A stretch of 40,595 nt of DNA from an uncultured Pelagibacteraceae bacterium (GCA_902544135.1 CACCBF010000002.1:1-40595); one strand, 5' to 3'; shown: positions 29,927 to 39,228, counted from the stretch's first letter. Numbers and translations are program-made. Notes: generated from the letters alone by a model not told the origin.

Positions 29927-30490
29927 GTGAACATTATTCTAATTGGTCCTCCTGGAGCTGGAAAAGGTACTCAAGCAAAATATTTAGTAAAAAAAATAAA
30001 TGGTTTTCAAATATCCACAGGTGATATTTTGAGAAATGAAATTAAAAAAGACACTGATATCGGTAAAAAGATAATAAATGATATGAATGATGGTAAATTT
30101 GTAAGTGATGAAATTGTTAATAATCTTATTAGTAATATTATATTTGATCCTCAAAAGAAAAATCGACTTATTTTTGATGGATATCCTAGATCATTAAGTC
30201 AAGCTAAAAACTTAAATTTATTATTAGAAAAATCAGATCAAAAAATTGATTTAGTTTTTTTTTTAAATGTAAATAAGGAAACTATAATTGAAAGAATTAA
30301 AAGAAGAAAAATAGAGGAACAAAGATCTGACGACGACTTGGACACTATTGTAAAAAGGTATGACACATATATGAAGACTACTAATCCTGTCTTAGATTTT
30401 TATTCAAAAAATATTAATTTTCATGAGATTGATGGCTCTTTAGAGATCAATCAAATAACCAATAAAATCAGTAATTTTATCAATGTTTAA
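29927..30490 (+). CDS. adk: Adenylate kinase (short-lid type)
   Basis: Interconverts ATP + AMP and 2 ADP. The 187-residue product has the P-loop IGPPGAGKGTQAK (5-17), FQISTGDILRNEI for AMP binding, and FDGYPRSLSQA. The lid between RIKRRK and RSDDD is only a few residues, so this is the short, zinc-free type, shorter than the 214-residue E. coli enzyme. The start is GTG, directly adjoining the secY TAG; translational coupling to secY is likely. The secY-adk order is common in bacteria. Confidence 0.95.
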   Translation: MNIILIGPPGAGKGTQAKYLVKKINGFQISTGDILRNEIKKDTDIGKKIINDMNDGKFVSDEIVNNLISNIIFDPQKKNRLIFDGYPRSLSQAKNLNLLLEKSDQKIDLVFFLNVNKETIIERIKRRKIEEQRSDDDLDTIVKRYDTYMKTTNPVLDFYSKNINFHEIDGSLEINQITNKISNFINV

Positions 30491-30494
30491 GTCG

Positions 30495-30522
30495 TTGACT
30501 TTGAAAGAACTTCTTATATAAA
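30495..30522 (+). promoter_or_regulatory. Internal promoter before rpsM
   Basis: In the 54-base adk-rpsM gap TTGACT (30495-30500) and TATAAA (30517-30522) are 16 bases apart. Transcription would start near 30529, giving a leader of about 16 bases. It would drive rpsM-rpsK-rpoA-rplQ separately from the upstream ribosomal genes. It is among the best sigma-70 matches in the window. Confidence 0.6.
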
Positions 30523-30544
30523 GGCTACAATTTATCATTAAATT

Positions 30545-30928
30545 ATGGCACGTATTGCAGGTATCAATATTCCTCAGAATAAGTTAGTTCATATTGGACT
30601 TACTTATATCTATGGCATTGGTGATAAATTTTCAAAACAAATTTGTGATGCATTAAATTTCCCAAAGGAAAAAAGAGTTAATCAACTTACAGATGATGAG
30701 ATATTAAAAATAAGAGAATATATTGATCAAAATTTTAAAGTCGAGGGTGATCTTAGGAGAGATTATTCTTTAAGTATAAAGAGATTAATTGATTTAGCTT
30801 GTTATAGAGGTTCAAGACACAGAAAAAAACTACCTGTTAGGGGTCAAAGAACAAGATGTAATGCAAGAACTAGAAAAGGGAAAGCCATTGCAATCGCTGG
30901 AAAAAAATTAACCCCACTTAAAAAATAA
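30545..30928 (+). CDS. rpsM: 30S ribosomal protein S13
   Basis: 30S head protein contacting the P-site tRNA and 50S bridges. The 127-residue product starts [20 protein letters not shown] and contains [20 protein letters not shown] and [15 protein letters not shown]. First gene of the alpha cluster, behind a promoter in the 54-base gap; rpsK follows two bases after. Confidence 0.98.
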   Translation: MARIAGINIPQNKLVHIGLTYIYGIGDKFSKQICDALNFPKEKRVNQLTDDEILKIREYIDQNFKVEGDLRRDYSLSIKRLIDLACYRGSRHRKKLPVRGQRTRCNARTRKGKAIAIAGKKLTPLKK

Positions 30929-30930
30929 TT

Positions 30931-31380
30931 ATGGCTAAAGCAGATAAAAACGAAGATAAGAAAAAAGATAACGATAAAACAGAAAAAAAAGTTTTAAAAA
31001 GTTCTTATTCAAAAAAGAAAAAAACAAAAAAAAATATTCTTAATGGAATAGCTTATGTGCAATCAACCTTTAATAATACAATAATTTCTATAGCAGATAC
31101 TAATGGTAATGTAATATCATGGGCTTCTGCTGGTCAAAAGGGTTTTAAGGGCTCAAGAAAATCAACACCATACGCAGCACAAGTAGCAGCCGATTCCGCC
31201 GCGTCTAAAGCTTTAGAGTACGGGATGAAAACATTGAATGTAGAAATAAAGGGACCAGGTTCAGGTAGAGAAACTGCATTGAGAGCTTTACAAGCAAAAG
31301 GTTTTAAAATTTTATCAATTAAGGATACAACACCTATGCCTCATAACGGAACTAGGCCACCAAAAAAAAGGAGAGTTTAA
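30931..31380 (+). CDS. rpsK: 30S ribosomal protein S11
   Basis: Platform protein near the mRNA exit. The 149-residue product has the conserved core from about residue 35: [40 protein letters not shown] and [18 protein letters not shown]. The first ~34 residues form a strongly lysine-rich extension, making it about 20 residues longer than the E. coli protein. Its stop shares a base with the rpoA ATG. Confidence 0.97.
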   Translation: MAKADKNEDKKKDNDKTEKKVLKSSYSKKKKTKKNILNGIAYVQSTFNNTIISIADTNGNVISWASAGQKGFKGSRKSTPYAAQVAADSAASKALEYGMKTLNVEIKGPGSGRETALRALQAKGFKILSIKDTTPMPHNGTRPPKKRRV

Positions 31381-32408
31381 TGGAGACAGAGAATGTAAAC
31401 ATAAAAAATTGGAAATCATTAATTAAACCATCAAAACTAGATGTAAAATTAAGCGAAGACCTTACACATGCTAAGATAATCGCTGAGCCATTAGAAAAAG
31501 GTTACGGTTTAACTCTAGGAAATTCTTTAAGAAGAATCTTATTATCTTCAATAAGAGGTGCAGCAGTTACTTCTATTCAAATAGATGGTGTCCTACATGA
31601 ATTTACATCTATCAAGGGTGTGAGAGAGGATGTTACAGATATAGTCTTAAATGTAAAATCATTAGCTTTAAAATGTAACGTCGAGGGTACAAAAAAATTA
31701 ATACTTGATGCAAAAGGACCAGGAGAAATTAAAGCTTCGGATATATCACCTGTTGCAGATGTAGAAATTTTAAACCCTGATTTAGTAATATGTAATCTAG
31801 ATGAGAACACTAATTTTCACATGGAAATGAATGTTAACACTGGAAAGGGATATGTTCCCGCTGAACTTAATAAGCCAGAGGAACCACCATTAGGACTAAT
31901 CGCAATTGATTCATTATATAGCCCTGTTAAAAAAGTTTCGTATTCTGTTAGTACAGCAAGGGAAGGAAAAGCTTTAGACTACGATAAATTGACAATGGAA
32001 GTTGAAACGAATGGTTCAATCTCTGCTGAAGATGCAGTTGCTTATTCGGCAAGAATTTTTCAGGACCAACTTAAAATGTTTGTAAATTTTGATGAACCTG
32101 TTGAAGCTCCTGTTAAAGAAGTTTCAACCGAACCAGAATTTAATAAAAATTTGTTAAGAAAAGTAGACGAACTAGAGTTATCAGTAAGATCAATGAATTG
32201 TTTAAAAAATGATAATATAATTTATATTGGTGATCTAGTTCAAAAATCAGAGGGAGAAATGTTAAGAACTCCTAATTTTGGAAGAAAATCTTTAAATGAA
32301 ATTAAAGAAGTTTTAACTGGAATGTCGTTATATTTAGGTATGGAAATTCCAAATTGGCCCCCAGATAATATAGCAGAAATGTCTAAAAAGTTAGAGGAAG
32401 CTATTTAA
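31380..32408 (+). CDS. rpoA: DNA-directed RNA polymerase subunit alpha
   Basis: Scaffold for RNA polymerase assembly and contact point for UP elements and activators. The 342-residue product has the N-terminal domain with [20 protein letters not shown] (~36-55) and [20 protein letters not shown]. The C-terminal domain has [20 protein letters not shown] and [11 protein letters not shown]-like [13 protein letters not shown] (helix-hairpin-helix). One-base overlaps with rpsK and rplQ. Confidence 0.99.
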   Translation: METENVNIKNWKSLIKPSKLDVKLSEDLTHAKIIAEPLEKGYGLTLGNSLRRILLSSIRGAAVTSIQIDGVLHEFTSIKGVREDVTDIVLNVKSLALKCNVEGTKKLILDAKGPGEIKASDISPVADVEILNPDLVICNLDENTNFHMEMNVNTGKGYVPAELNKPEEPPLGLIAIDSLYSPVKKVSYSVSTAREGKALDYDKLTMEVETNGSISAEDAVAYSARIFQDQLKMFVNFDEPVEAPVKEVSTEPEFNKNLLRKVDELELSVRSMNCLKNDNIIYIGDLVQKSEGEMLRTPNFGRKSLNEIKEVLTGMSLYLGMEIPNWPPDNIAEMSKKLEEAI

Positions 32409-32854
32409 TGAGACATGGTTTTGCGAACAAAAAACTAAATAGAAATTCAGAACATAGAAAAGCATTACTAAAGAATATGCTTAACTCTTTAATAAAGTAT
32501 GAGCAAATTAAAACTACTTTACCTAAGGCTAAATTTTTAAAACCTCAAGCAGATAAAATTATAACTCTAGGAAAGAAAAACAACTTAACATCTACTAAAA
32601 ACTTAATTTCACAACTTCAAGATAAAAAATCAGCTAACAAAGTTACAAAAACACTATCAAAAAGATATGAAAAAAGAAGTGGTGGTTACACAAGAATAAT
32701 TAAAGCTGGGTTTAGATATGGTGATAATGCGCCAATGGCTATAATTGAATTCGTAGATAGAGATATTGAAGCCAAAAGAGTTGACAAAAAGAAAAAAAAT
32801 CAATCTGAAAATACAGAAAATAAAGACATTAAAAAAGAAGCTGTAAGTAAATAA
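32408..32854 (+). CDS. rplQ: 50S ribosomal protein L17
   Basis: Tunnel-exit region protein. The 148-residue product starts [20 protein letters not shown] and has KMLNSLIKYEQIKTT-like NMLNSLIKYEQIKTTLPKAK and SGGYTRIIKAGFRYGDNAPM. A charged C-terminal tail of about 30 residues extends past the conserved domain, as in other alphaproteobacteria. Last gene of the ribosomal block; the pseudouridine synthase gene follows after nine bases. Confidence 0.97.
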   Translation: MRHGFANKKLNRNSEHRKALLKNMLNSLIKYEQIKTTLPKAKFLKPQADKIITLGKKNNLTSTKNLISQLQDKKSANKVTKTLSKRYEKRSGGYTRIIKAGFRYGDNAPMAIIEFVDRDIEAKRVDKKKKNQSENTENKDIKKEAVSK

Positions 32855-32863
32855 ATTTTAAAA

Positions 32864-33772
32864 ATGATAAAAAGTTTTGTTGTAGACGCAACATTTAATA
32901 ATATGCGTCTAGATAGATTTTTAAGGAACAAAATAGGAAAAATACCTCAAGGTTTAATTGAAAAAAAATTACGAACTGGAAAAATTAAATTAAATCAAAA
33001 AAAGGTAAAAAGTTCTACCAAAGTTACTTTAAATGACAAAGTAGAATTATTTAATTTAGACTTTAAAGAGAAATCTAATAACAAAAAAACAAATTTTAAA
33101 CCTTCTAATACAATTATCAAATCTAATGAAAAGTCTATAATTGAAAACAATGAAGATTTTATAGTAATTAACAAAGATTCTGGAATTTCAGTACAAGGTG
33201 GAACTAAATCAAAAAAAAATTTAATAGATATTTTTAAAAAAAGTAGAATATTCGAAAATACCAAACCCTATTCTGTTCATAGACTAGACAAGGACACATC
33301 AGGTGTTTTTATAATTGCTAAAAAAAGAGAAATGGCACAACTGCTAACTTCGTTATTCAGGTTAAGAAAGATACATAAAACATATTTAGCAATTTGTCAT
33401 GGTGAATTAAATAGAAATTCTGGAGAATTAAATGATGATTTAATCAGATATGATAATGGAAAAAAAATAGTTGAAAAAGCCAAAACAATTTTTAAAGTAA
33501 TAGATAAAAACTCAGAAGCTAGTTTACTTGAGCTTAAACCGATTACTGGTAGAAAACATCAATTAAGAAAGCAATTGTATAATATTGGTCACTCGATTTA
33601 TGGTGATGAAAAATATAAACATATTACACTTAAAGGTATAAATAAGAAGCTAATGCTTCATTCGTATCAAATTAAATTTTTAATAAATGATCAAAAACAT
33701 ACCTATAAGGCTTTGTTGCCAGATTATTTTAAAAATTTGCTTAAATCAAAAAGACTTAACTTTTTAAATTAA
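32864..33772 (+). CDS. RluA-family 23S rRNA pseudouridine synthase (RluC-like)
   Basis: Isomerises uridines to pseudouridine in RNA. The 302-residue product has an N-terminal S4 RNA-binding domain ([20 protein letters not shown], residues 14-33, and [15 protein letters not shown]) and a catalytic domain with [18 protein letters not shown] (catalytic Asp near 142), [20 protein letters not shown] and the final hydrophobic KALLPDYF. The S4 domain and layout favour RluC over RluA; the RNA target cannot be read from sequence. It probably continues the rplQ transcript. Its last 17 bases overlap convergent lipB. Confidence 0.9.
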   Translation: MIKSFVVDATFNNMRLDRFLRNKIGKIPQGLIEKKLRTGKIKLNQKKVKSSTKVTLNDKVELFNLDFKEKSNNKKTNFKPSNTIIKSNEKSIIENNEDFIVINKDSGISVQGGTKSKKNLIDIFKKSRIFENTKPYSVHRLDKDTSGVFIIAKKREMAQLLTSLFRLRKIHKTYLAICHGELNRNSGELNDDLIRYDNGKKIVEKAKTIFKVIDKNSEASLLELKPITGRKHQLRKQLYNIGHSIYGDEKYKHITLKGINKKLMLHSYQIKFLINDQKHTYKALLPDYFKNLLKSKRLNFLN

Positions 33773-34376
33773 TTAAAAAGTTTTCTATTAGTTTACTTTC
33801 TAATTCATCATAATTTTGATCAACAATTGTTTTTAAGTTAGTTACTCCTCTATTACTTATACCACAAGGTATTATAGCATTGTATTTATCAAGTTTATTG
33901 TTAATATTTATTGAAAAACCATGGTAAGCAATCCATTTGCTGACTCTTACACCGATAGCAGCAACCTTTTTAATCTCTTTATTGTCATCGTACCAAATTC
34001 CAATATTTTTTTTGTCTGCAAAAGTCTCAATTTTAAAAAATTTTATTGTATCAATAATTGTTTTTTCAATTATAGATATAAACTTTCTTATATCTTTGCC
34101 TCTTTTTTTTAGATCAATAATAAAATAACAAATTAGTTGCCCTGGCCCATGATAAGTAATTTTACCCCCTCTATTTGTTCGAATAATTTTTATTGATTTA
34201 TCTAAAATTTCATTTTCTTTAAAACTTGTACCAGCTGTAAAAATTTCGTTATGTTCTAAAGTCCAAATAAGCTCATTAGCTGTATTTTCATTTACCTTAA
34301 GAATTTTTGATTCCATAAAATTGATAGCTTCTTCGTATTTTATTGGTTTTTTTGATTTTTTAACCTCAATATTCAT
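33756..34376 (-). CDS. lipB: Octanoyl-[acyl carrier protein]-protein octanoyltransferase
   Basis: Transfers octanoyl from ACP to lipoyl domains, for example of 2-oxoacid dehydrogenases and GcvH; LipA then adds sulphur. The 206-residue product shows [20 protein letters not shown] (66-85), [20 protein letters not shown] (with catalytic Lys at 137 just before) and [14 protein letters not shown] with catalytic Cys171. The full Lys/Cys pair predicts an active enzyme. It overlaps the pseudouridine synthase gene at its 3' end and is divergent from mgtE over a 60-base spacer. lipA is not in the window. Confidence 0.95.
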   Translation of the reverse strand: MNIEVKKSKKPIKYEEAINFMESKILKVNENTANELIWTLEHNEIFTAGTSFKENEILDKSIKIIRTNRGGKITYHGPGQLICYFIIDLKKRGKDIRKFISIIEKTIIDTIKFFKIETFADKKNIGIWYDDNKEIKKVAAIGVRVSKWIAYHGFSININNKLDKYNAIIPCGISNRGVTNLKTIVDQNYDELESKLIENFLINLKS

Positions 34377-34436
34377 TTAAAAATTGTAATCTTTTCATTT
34401 TGTATTAAAAGAGCCAGCATAATAATAGGTTAATTT

Positions 34437-35810
34437 ATGACTTTAGTTAAAAAAATTAAAGATAAAAAAGTAAATTTTGAATTTAATAAAGAATTTATAA
34501 AAGTTGTCACAGATAAAATAGCTAATAATGATGCATTATTTATTATCAATTCATTCAAAGAAATGCATCCTGCAGATGCAGCTGATATTATTGAACATTT
34601 AAGTGAAAATGATAGAGAAAGTTTAATTAAATTAAACAGTTTTAAAATTGATCCAGAAGTATTTGTGGAGCTAAATGAGTCTGTTCAAACAGAGATAATT
34701 AAATTTTTATCTTCAGAGTCAATTGTTAGAATATTGAAAAATCTTGAATCTGATGATGCAATATCGATTTTGGAAAATATTGAAGAAAAGAATAAAAATT
34801 CCATCCTAAGCGCTTTACCCCCAAAGGATCGTTTTGCTTTACTAGAGGGACTTAGTTATCCAGAGGATAGTGCTGCTAGAATAATGCAAAGAGAGTTTAC
34901 AGCAATACCCAGCAATTGGTCAGTTGGTCAGACAATTGATTATTTAAGAGAAAATAAAGATTTGCCGGAACAATTTTTGGAAATCTTTATTGTTGATGAA
35001 AATTTTAAACCAATTGGTACTGTACCTTCATCTAAAGTTTTACGAACACCAAGAGAAACAAAAATGTCTAATATTATGGAGGAGACAATTTTTTTAGTAC
35101 CTGTGGATATGGATAAAGAAGAGGTAGGTAATTCATTTGAAAATTATGGATTAAATTCAGCATGTGTGGTTGATAAGAACAATAAACTTGTTGGAATGAT
35201 AACTTCGGATGATATTTTGACAGTTTTAAAAGAAGAAGCTGAAGAAGATACGTTGAGACTTGCTGGTGTTGGTGATGAAGAAATTACAGATGGTGTATTT
35301 ACTAAAACAAAGAGAAGATTTAATTGGTTATTATTAAATTTATTTACTGCTTTCCTAGCGACTTGGTGCATAAGTTTATTTGGAGCAACTATTGAACAAA
35401 TGGTAGTACTTGCTTTCCTAATGCCTATCGTAGCTTCGATGGGTGGTAATGCTGGAATGCAAACATTAGCTGTGACAGTAAGATCTTTAGCTACTAATGA
35501 TTTAACAAAAAATAATTTTAGTCAAAATATACTAAAAGAATTTAACATAGGAGTTTTAAATGGAATAATTTTTGCTGTTATTAGTTCATTAATAGTTCAA
35601 CTATGGTTTCAAGATAGTCAACTTTCTTTAATAATTTCTATATCAATGATTTTGACAATGATAATAGCTGGTCTTTTTGGAATTTTAGTTCCTGTTTCAT
35701 TAAAAAAAATGAATATTGATCCAGCTATAGCATCTAGCGTGTTTGTAACAACAATTACTGATGTAATTGGCTTTGTATCTTTTTTAGGTGTTGGTGCATA
35801 TTACTTTTAA
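34437..35810 (+). CDS. mgtE: Magnesium transporter MgtE
   Basis: Mg2+ channel of the inner membrane, gated by cytosolic Mg2+. The 457-residue product has the N domain with EMHPADAADIIEHLSENDR (42-60), a CBS-domain pair (~145-265; LVGMITSDDILTVL), a connecting helix, and a five-span membrane domain from ~296. The family signature PIVASMGGNAGMQTLAVTVR lies at 330-349 and the pore Asp of the final span at ITDVIGF (D442). An AGG seven bases before the ATG serves as Shine-Dalgarno. Its stop shares the TTAA at 35807-35810 with the convergent panC stop. Confidence 0.95.
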   Translation: MTLVKKIKDKKVNFEFNKEFIKVVTDKIANNDALFIINSFKEMHPADAADIIEHLSENDRESLIKLNSFKIDPEVFVELNESVQTEIIKFLSSESIVRILKNLESDDAISILENIEEKNKNSILSALPPKDRFALLEGLSYPEDSAARIMQREFTAIPSNWSVGQTIDYLRENKDLPEQFLEIFIVDENFKPIGTVPSSKVLRTPRETKMSNIMEETIFLVPVDMDKEEVGNSFENYGLNSACVVDKNNKLVGMITSDDILTVLKEEAEEDTLRLAGVGDEEITDGVFTKTKRRFNWLLLNLFTAFLATWCISLFGATIEQMVVLAFLMPIVASMGGNAGMQTLAVTVRSLATNDLTKNNFSQNILKEFNIGVLNGIIFAVISSLIVQLWFQDSQLSLIISISMILTMIIAGLFGILVPVSLKKMNIDPAIASSVFVTTITDVIGFVSFLGVGAYYF

Positions 35811-36619
35811 AAATTATCTATCAATCTCACTTTGTTGATAAAATACGCAATAAATATTTTTGAATTTTTTATAGTTGAAGAAGATTTAAGATTATTTTTT
35901 TTTCTAATCTCTAAGTAATCAATTTTAATATCAAAATTTTTTTTAAATAATTCCTTTTTCTTTTGTAAAAGATTTTTTGTTTTTTTCTTATTTTTAAGAA
36001 ATATTTTAAAATGGAATAAATCTTTAGCTATTTTACCTGCTTTAATTAGATCTCTTTTATCGAGTAATTGATTTCTTGAAGATAAAGCAAGTTTATTTTT
36101 ATTTCTTACTGTTTTGCATGAGACAATTTTCGTTTGGTATTTTTTTTCAATAAACTTTTTAACGTAAAGAAGCTGTTGATAGTCTTTTTCACCCATGAAT
36201 ATTTTGTTTGGTCTAATAATATTTGTCAATCTATCCATTACGTCAATCACACCCTCAAAATGACCTTTTCTAAATTTTGCACAAAGTACTTTGTTTTCTT
36301 TTTTTAGAATTATTGCCTTTTTTCTTTTTATTGAATAGATCTCTTTTTTATTTGGGATATATACAAAATTAACTTTTAATTTTTTTAAGATATTAAGATC
36401 TTTATTTAAATTCTTTGGGTATGACAAATAATCTTTTTTGTTATTAAATTGAGTTGGATTTATGAAAATACTTACAAGTGTTTGATTACATTTCCTTTTT
36501 GACTGTTTTATCAAATATTCATGCCCCTTATGAAGACACCCCATTGTTGGAACAAAACCCAAATTTGAAACTTTTTTGAGCGCCTCATTTATATCTTTAT
36601 TCTTAATTAAAATTTTCAT
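35807..36619 (-). CDS. panC: Pantothenate synthetase (pantoate--beta-alanine ligase)
   Basis: ATP-dependent joining of pantoate and beta-alanine to pantothenate (vitamin B5, coenzyme A precursor). The 270-residue product shows the nucleotidyl-transferase motif PTMGCLHKGHEYLI (24-37), IFINPTQFNNKKDYLSYPK (51-69), GHFEGVIDVMDRLTNI, MGEKDYQQLLYVK (142-154) and ALSSRNQLL. All core motifs are present; the C-terminal third is lysine/asparagine-rich and divergent. panB and panD are not in this window. It is divergent from galU over only 35 bases. Confidence 0.93.
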   Translation of the reverse strand: MKILIKNKDINEALKKVSNLGFVPTMGCLHKGHEYLIKQSKRKCNQTLVSIFINPTQFNNKKDYLSYPKNLNKDLNILKKLKVNFVYIPNKKEIYSIKRKKAIILKKENKVLCAKFRKGHFEGVIDVMDRLTNIIRPNKIFMGEKDYQQLLYVKKFIEKKYQTKIVSCKTVRNKNKLALSSRNQLLDKRDLIKAGKIAKDLFHFKIFLKNKKKTKNLLQKKKELFKKNFDIKIDYLEIRKKNNLKSSSTIKNSKIFIAYFINKVRLIDNF

Positions 36620-36654
36620 TTGTATAAAATAATTTTTATAAGTAAAACATTCAA

Positions 36655-37470
36655 ATGATTAAACAAGCAATTATTCCTTTAGCTGGTTTAGGAACTAGAT
36701 TACTACCATTAACCAGTGTTTTTGCAAAAGAGCTTTTACCCATAAATGGTAAACCTGGGATTGAATATATTTTAGATGAGTGTATTGAGGCTGGAATAAA
36801 AGAAGTTGTTTTTATTATTTCAAAAAAAAAAATGATGATTAAGAAATATTTTTATAACGATAATTTTTATAAAAAAATAATAAAAAAAAAGAAAGATTCT
36901 AGAACTTTAAAAGAATATAAAAAAATTCTAAAATATAAAAAAATTATAAAATTTGTTTATCAAAATAAGCCTTTGGGCACAGGTGATGCAGTTTTAAAAA
37001 CTAAAAAAATTATTAAAGATAAATTCTTTTTAATGTTGCTACCAGATGATCTTATAGTAAAAAAAAACTGTTCTAAATCTATGATCCAAATACACAAAAA
37101 ATATAAAGCATCCGTTATGGCAAGTATGAATGTTAATAAAAAAACAGTGTCTAGGTGGGGTATCTATAAATTGAAAAAAAAAATGGATAAAAATAATTTT
37201 TTGATCGGGGATGTAATTGAAAAGCCTTCAATAAAAGAAGCGCCGTCCAATAAAGCTGTAATCGGAAGATATATTTTACCAAGGAAAATATTTGCAAAAT
37301 TATTATCACAAAAACCAGGTAAAGGTGGTGAAATACATATTACAGATTCTATCCAAACTTTAATTAAAGAAAATCAAAAATTTATAGCACATAACTTTTC
37401 TGGTAAATACTTGGATTGTGGAAGTATGAATGGATACATTAAATCTGGCATAGAGATTTCAAAATTATGA
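36655..37470 (+). CDS. galU: UTP--glucose-1-phosphate uridylyltransferase
   Basis: Makes UDP-glucose from UTP and glucose-1-phosphate. The 271-residue product has the nucleotide-binding start QAIIPLAGLGTRLLPLT (4-20), AKELLPINGKPGIEYIL (24-40), QNKPLGTGDAVL (103-114), LLPDDLIV (128-135) and GDVIEKPS. The catalytic lysine and metal Asp positions look intact. It overlaps ugd by four bases (ATGA), so both are made together for UDP-glucuronate and surface polysaccharide precursors. Confidence 0.94.
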   Translation: MIKQAIIPLAGLGTRLLPLTSVFAKELLPINGKPGIEYILDECIEAGIKEVVFIISKKKMMIKKYFYNDNFYKKIIKKKKDSRTLKEYKKILKYKKIIKFVYQNKPLGTGDAVLKTKKIIKDKFFLMLLPDDLIVKKNCSKSMIQIHKKYKASVMASMNVNKKTVSRWGIYKLKKKMDKNNFLIGDVIEKPSIKEAPSNKAVIGRYILPRKIFAKLLSQKPGKGGEIHITDSIQTLIKENQKFIAHNFSGKYLDCGSMNGYIKSGIEISKL

Positions 37471-38765
37471 AATTATGCATGATAGGAACTGGTTATGTTG
37501 GACTTGTTAGTGGCGTTTGTTTTTCTGATGTAGGAAATGTTGTTTATTGTGTTGATAAAGATCAAAATAAAATTGATTCACTTAATAAAGGAAAAGTACC
37601 TATTTATGAACCAGGATTAGAAGAAATACTGAAAAGAAATCATAAAGCTAAAAGGTTATTTTTTACTTCAGATTTAAATGAGGCAGTTAAGAAATCTGAT
37701 ATTATATTTATTTGCGTAGGAACCCCTACTAAAAAAAAAGGTAATTCAGCTGATTTAAAACATGTATTTAATGTAGCAAAACAATTAAAAAAAAGCATTT
37801 CAAAATACAAGATCATCATAACAAAATCCACGGTCCCTGTTACTACTGGAGATAAAATTGAAAAAATTTTAAGAAATTTAAAGAAAAAAAAATTAATAGA
37901 TGTTGTTTCAAATCCTGAATTTTTAAGAGAGGGAGAAGCTATAAGAGATTTTATTTATCCTGATAGAGTTGTTATTGGTACTGACAGTACAAAAGCTAAC
38001 AGAATTTTAAAATCTTTGTACTTACCTATAATAAAAAAATCTAGTAGATATTTTAAAACTTCAAGAAGAGGTGCTGAAATGGTAAAATATGCTTCCAATG
38101 CTTTTTTAGCTACAAAAATTTCTTATATAAATGAATTGGCCAATTTGTGTGAAAGAACTGGTGTAAACATACAAGATATTTCTATTGGGATGGGTTTGGA
38201 CCAAAGAATTGGTGATAGATTTTTAAGGGCAGGACCTGCCTACGGAGGATCATGCTTTCCGAAAGACACAAGAGCTTTAATTGATGTTGCAGACAAATAT
38301 AAAACTGATCTTTCTATTATAAAAAGTGTTGTTAAATCGAATAATCAAAGAAAAATAACTCTTACAAAAAGAATTGGTAAAATTCTAAAAAATAGGCTTA
38401 AAAATAAAAAAATTACGTTTTTAGGTGTAACTTTTAAACCTAATACTGATGATATGAGGGAAGCATCTAGTATTCCAATGATTAATTATTTAAATAAGAA
38501 AGGAAGTAAAATTAGATATTACGACCCTTCTGGAAGAAAAAAGGAACTTGATAAATTAAAGAATGTTAAATTTTATGGTAGTATTTCTTCAGCTTGTTTC
38601 AAAAGTGATCTTATAATTATTCATACTGAATGGAATGCTTTTAAGTTACTAGACTTTAAAAAACTTGTAAAAAATAAGAACTTTAAAGTTTTTGATATGA
38701 GAAATATTTATTCTCATGATAAAATGAGAGATTTAAGAATAGATTACACCAGTATTGGAAGGTAA
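37467..38765 (+). CDS. ugd: UDP-glucose 6-dehydrogenase
   Basis: Oxidises UDP-glucose to UDP-glucuronate with two NAD+. The 432-residue product has the Rossmann motif CMIGTGYVGLVSGVCFSDVG (4-23), the FICVGTPTKKKG loop (81-92), the active-site AEMVKYASNAFLATKISY (Lys207) and the catalytic cysteine in YGGSCFPKDTRAL (C263). The C-terminal NAD/UDP domain has ITFLGVTFKPNTDDMREASS. Motifs and length fit the bacterial enzyme. Start overlaps galU; one base separates its stop from the convergent ridA-type gene. Confidence 0.96.
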   Translation: MKLCMIGTGYVGLVSGVCFSDVGNVVYCVDKDQNKIDSLNKGKVPIYEPGLEEILKRNHKAKRLFFTSDLNEAVKKSDIIFICVGTPTKKKGNSADLKHVFNVAKQLKKSISKYKIIITKSTVPVTTGDKIEKILRNLKKKKLIDVVSNPEFLREGEAIRDFIYPDRVVIGTDSTKANRILKSLYLPIIKKSSRYFKTSRRGAEMVKYASNAFLATKISYINELANLCERTGVNIQDISIGMGLDQRIGDRFLRAGPAYGGSCFPKDTRALIDVADKYKTDLSIIKSVVKSNNQRKITLTKRIGKILKNRLKNKKITFLGVTFKPNTDDMREASSIPMINYLNKKGSKIRYYDPSGRKKELDKLKNVKFYGSISSACFKSDLIIIHTEWNAFKLLDFKKLVKNKNFKVFDMRNIYSHDKMRDLRIDYTSIGR

Positions 38766-38766
38766 T

Positions 38767-39228
38767 TTAATTTAATTCAAATATTGCATCTACTTCAACT
38801 GAAACACCTAATGGCAAACTATTTGCACTAATAGCTGCTCTTGTATGCATTCCAGCTTTATCAAATATTGATGCAATTAAATCTGAAGCTCCATTAATAA
38901 CTTTAGGTTGATCAGTAAAATCATCTGTTGAATTAACAAAACCAGTGAGTTTGATACATGATTTGATTTTGGATAAATCTCCATCACAAGCCTCTTTTGC
39001 TTGTGAAACAATGCTTAAACCACATCTTTTTGCAGCGTTATAACCATCATCCACTGAGAGATCTTTTCCTACTTTACCCTTAATTAATTTACCATTTTCA
39101 TCGATCGATATTTGACCTGATATGAACAATAAGTTACCTATAATTTTAGTAGCAACATAGGATCCAACCGGTGGTTTCGCCTGTGGTAATATAATACCTA
39201 ATTTTTTAATTCGATCATTAATTGTCAT
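38767..39228 (-). CDS. RidA/YjgF family protein (~150-residue subgroup)
   Basis: RidA-family proteins hydrolyse reactive enamine/imine intermediates from PLP enzymes; this subgroup is less well characterised. The 153-residue product has LLFISGQISIDENGKLIKGK (33-52), and the C-terminal HTRAAISANSLPLGVSVEVD (128-147), in which R130 aligns with the substrate-binding arginine of RidA. That arginine suggests deaminase-like activity, though the substrate is unknown. It is the last gene of a minus-strand group after topA and a small secreted protein gene; its start overlaps the latter by 11 bases. Confidence 0.85.
   Translation of the reverse strand: MTINDRIKKLGIILPQAKPPVGSYVATKIIGNLLFISGQISIDENGKLIKGKVGKDLSVDDGYNAAKRCGLSIVSQAKEACDGDLSKIKSCIKLTGFVNSTDDFTDQPKVINGASDLIASIFDKAGMHTRAAISANSLPLGVSVEVDAIFELN

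Noticed and set aside
33921-34128. Two short plus-strand frames antisense to lipB
   Set aside because: Low-complexity shadow frames mirroring conserved lipB codons.
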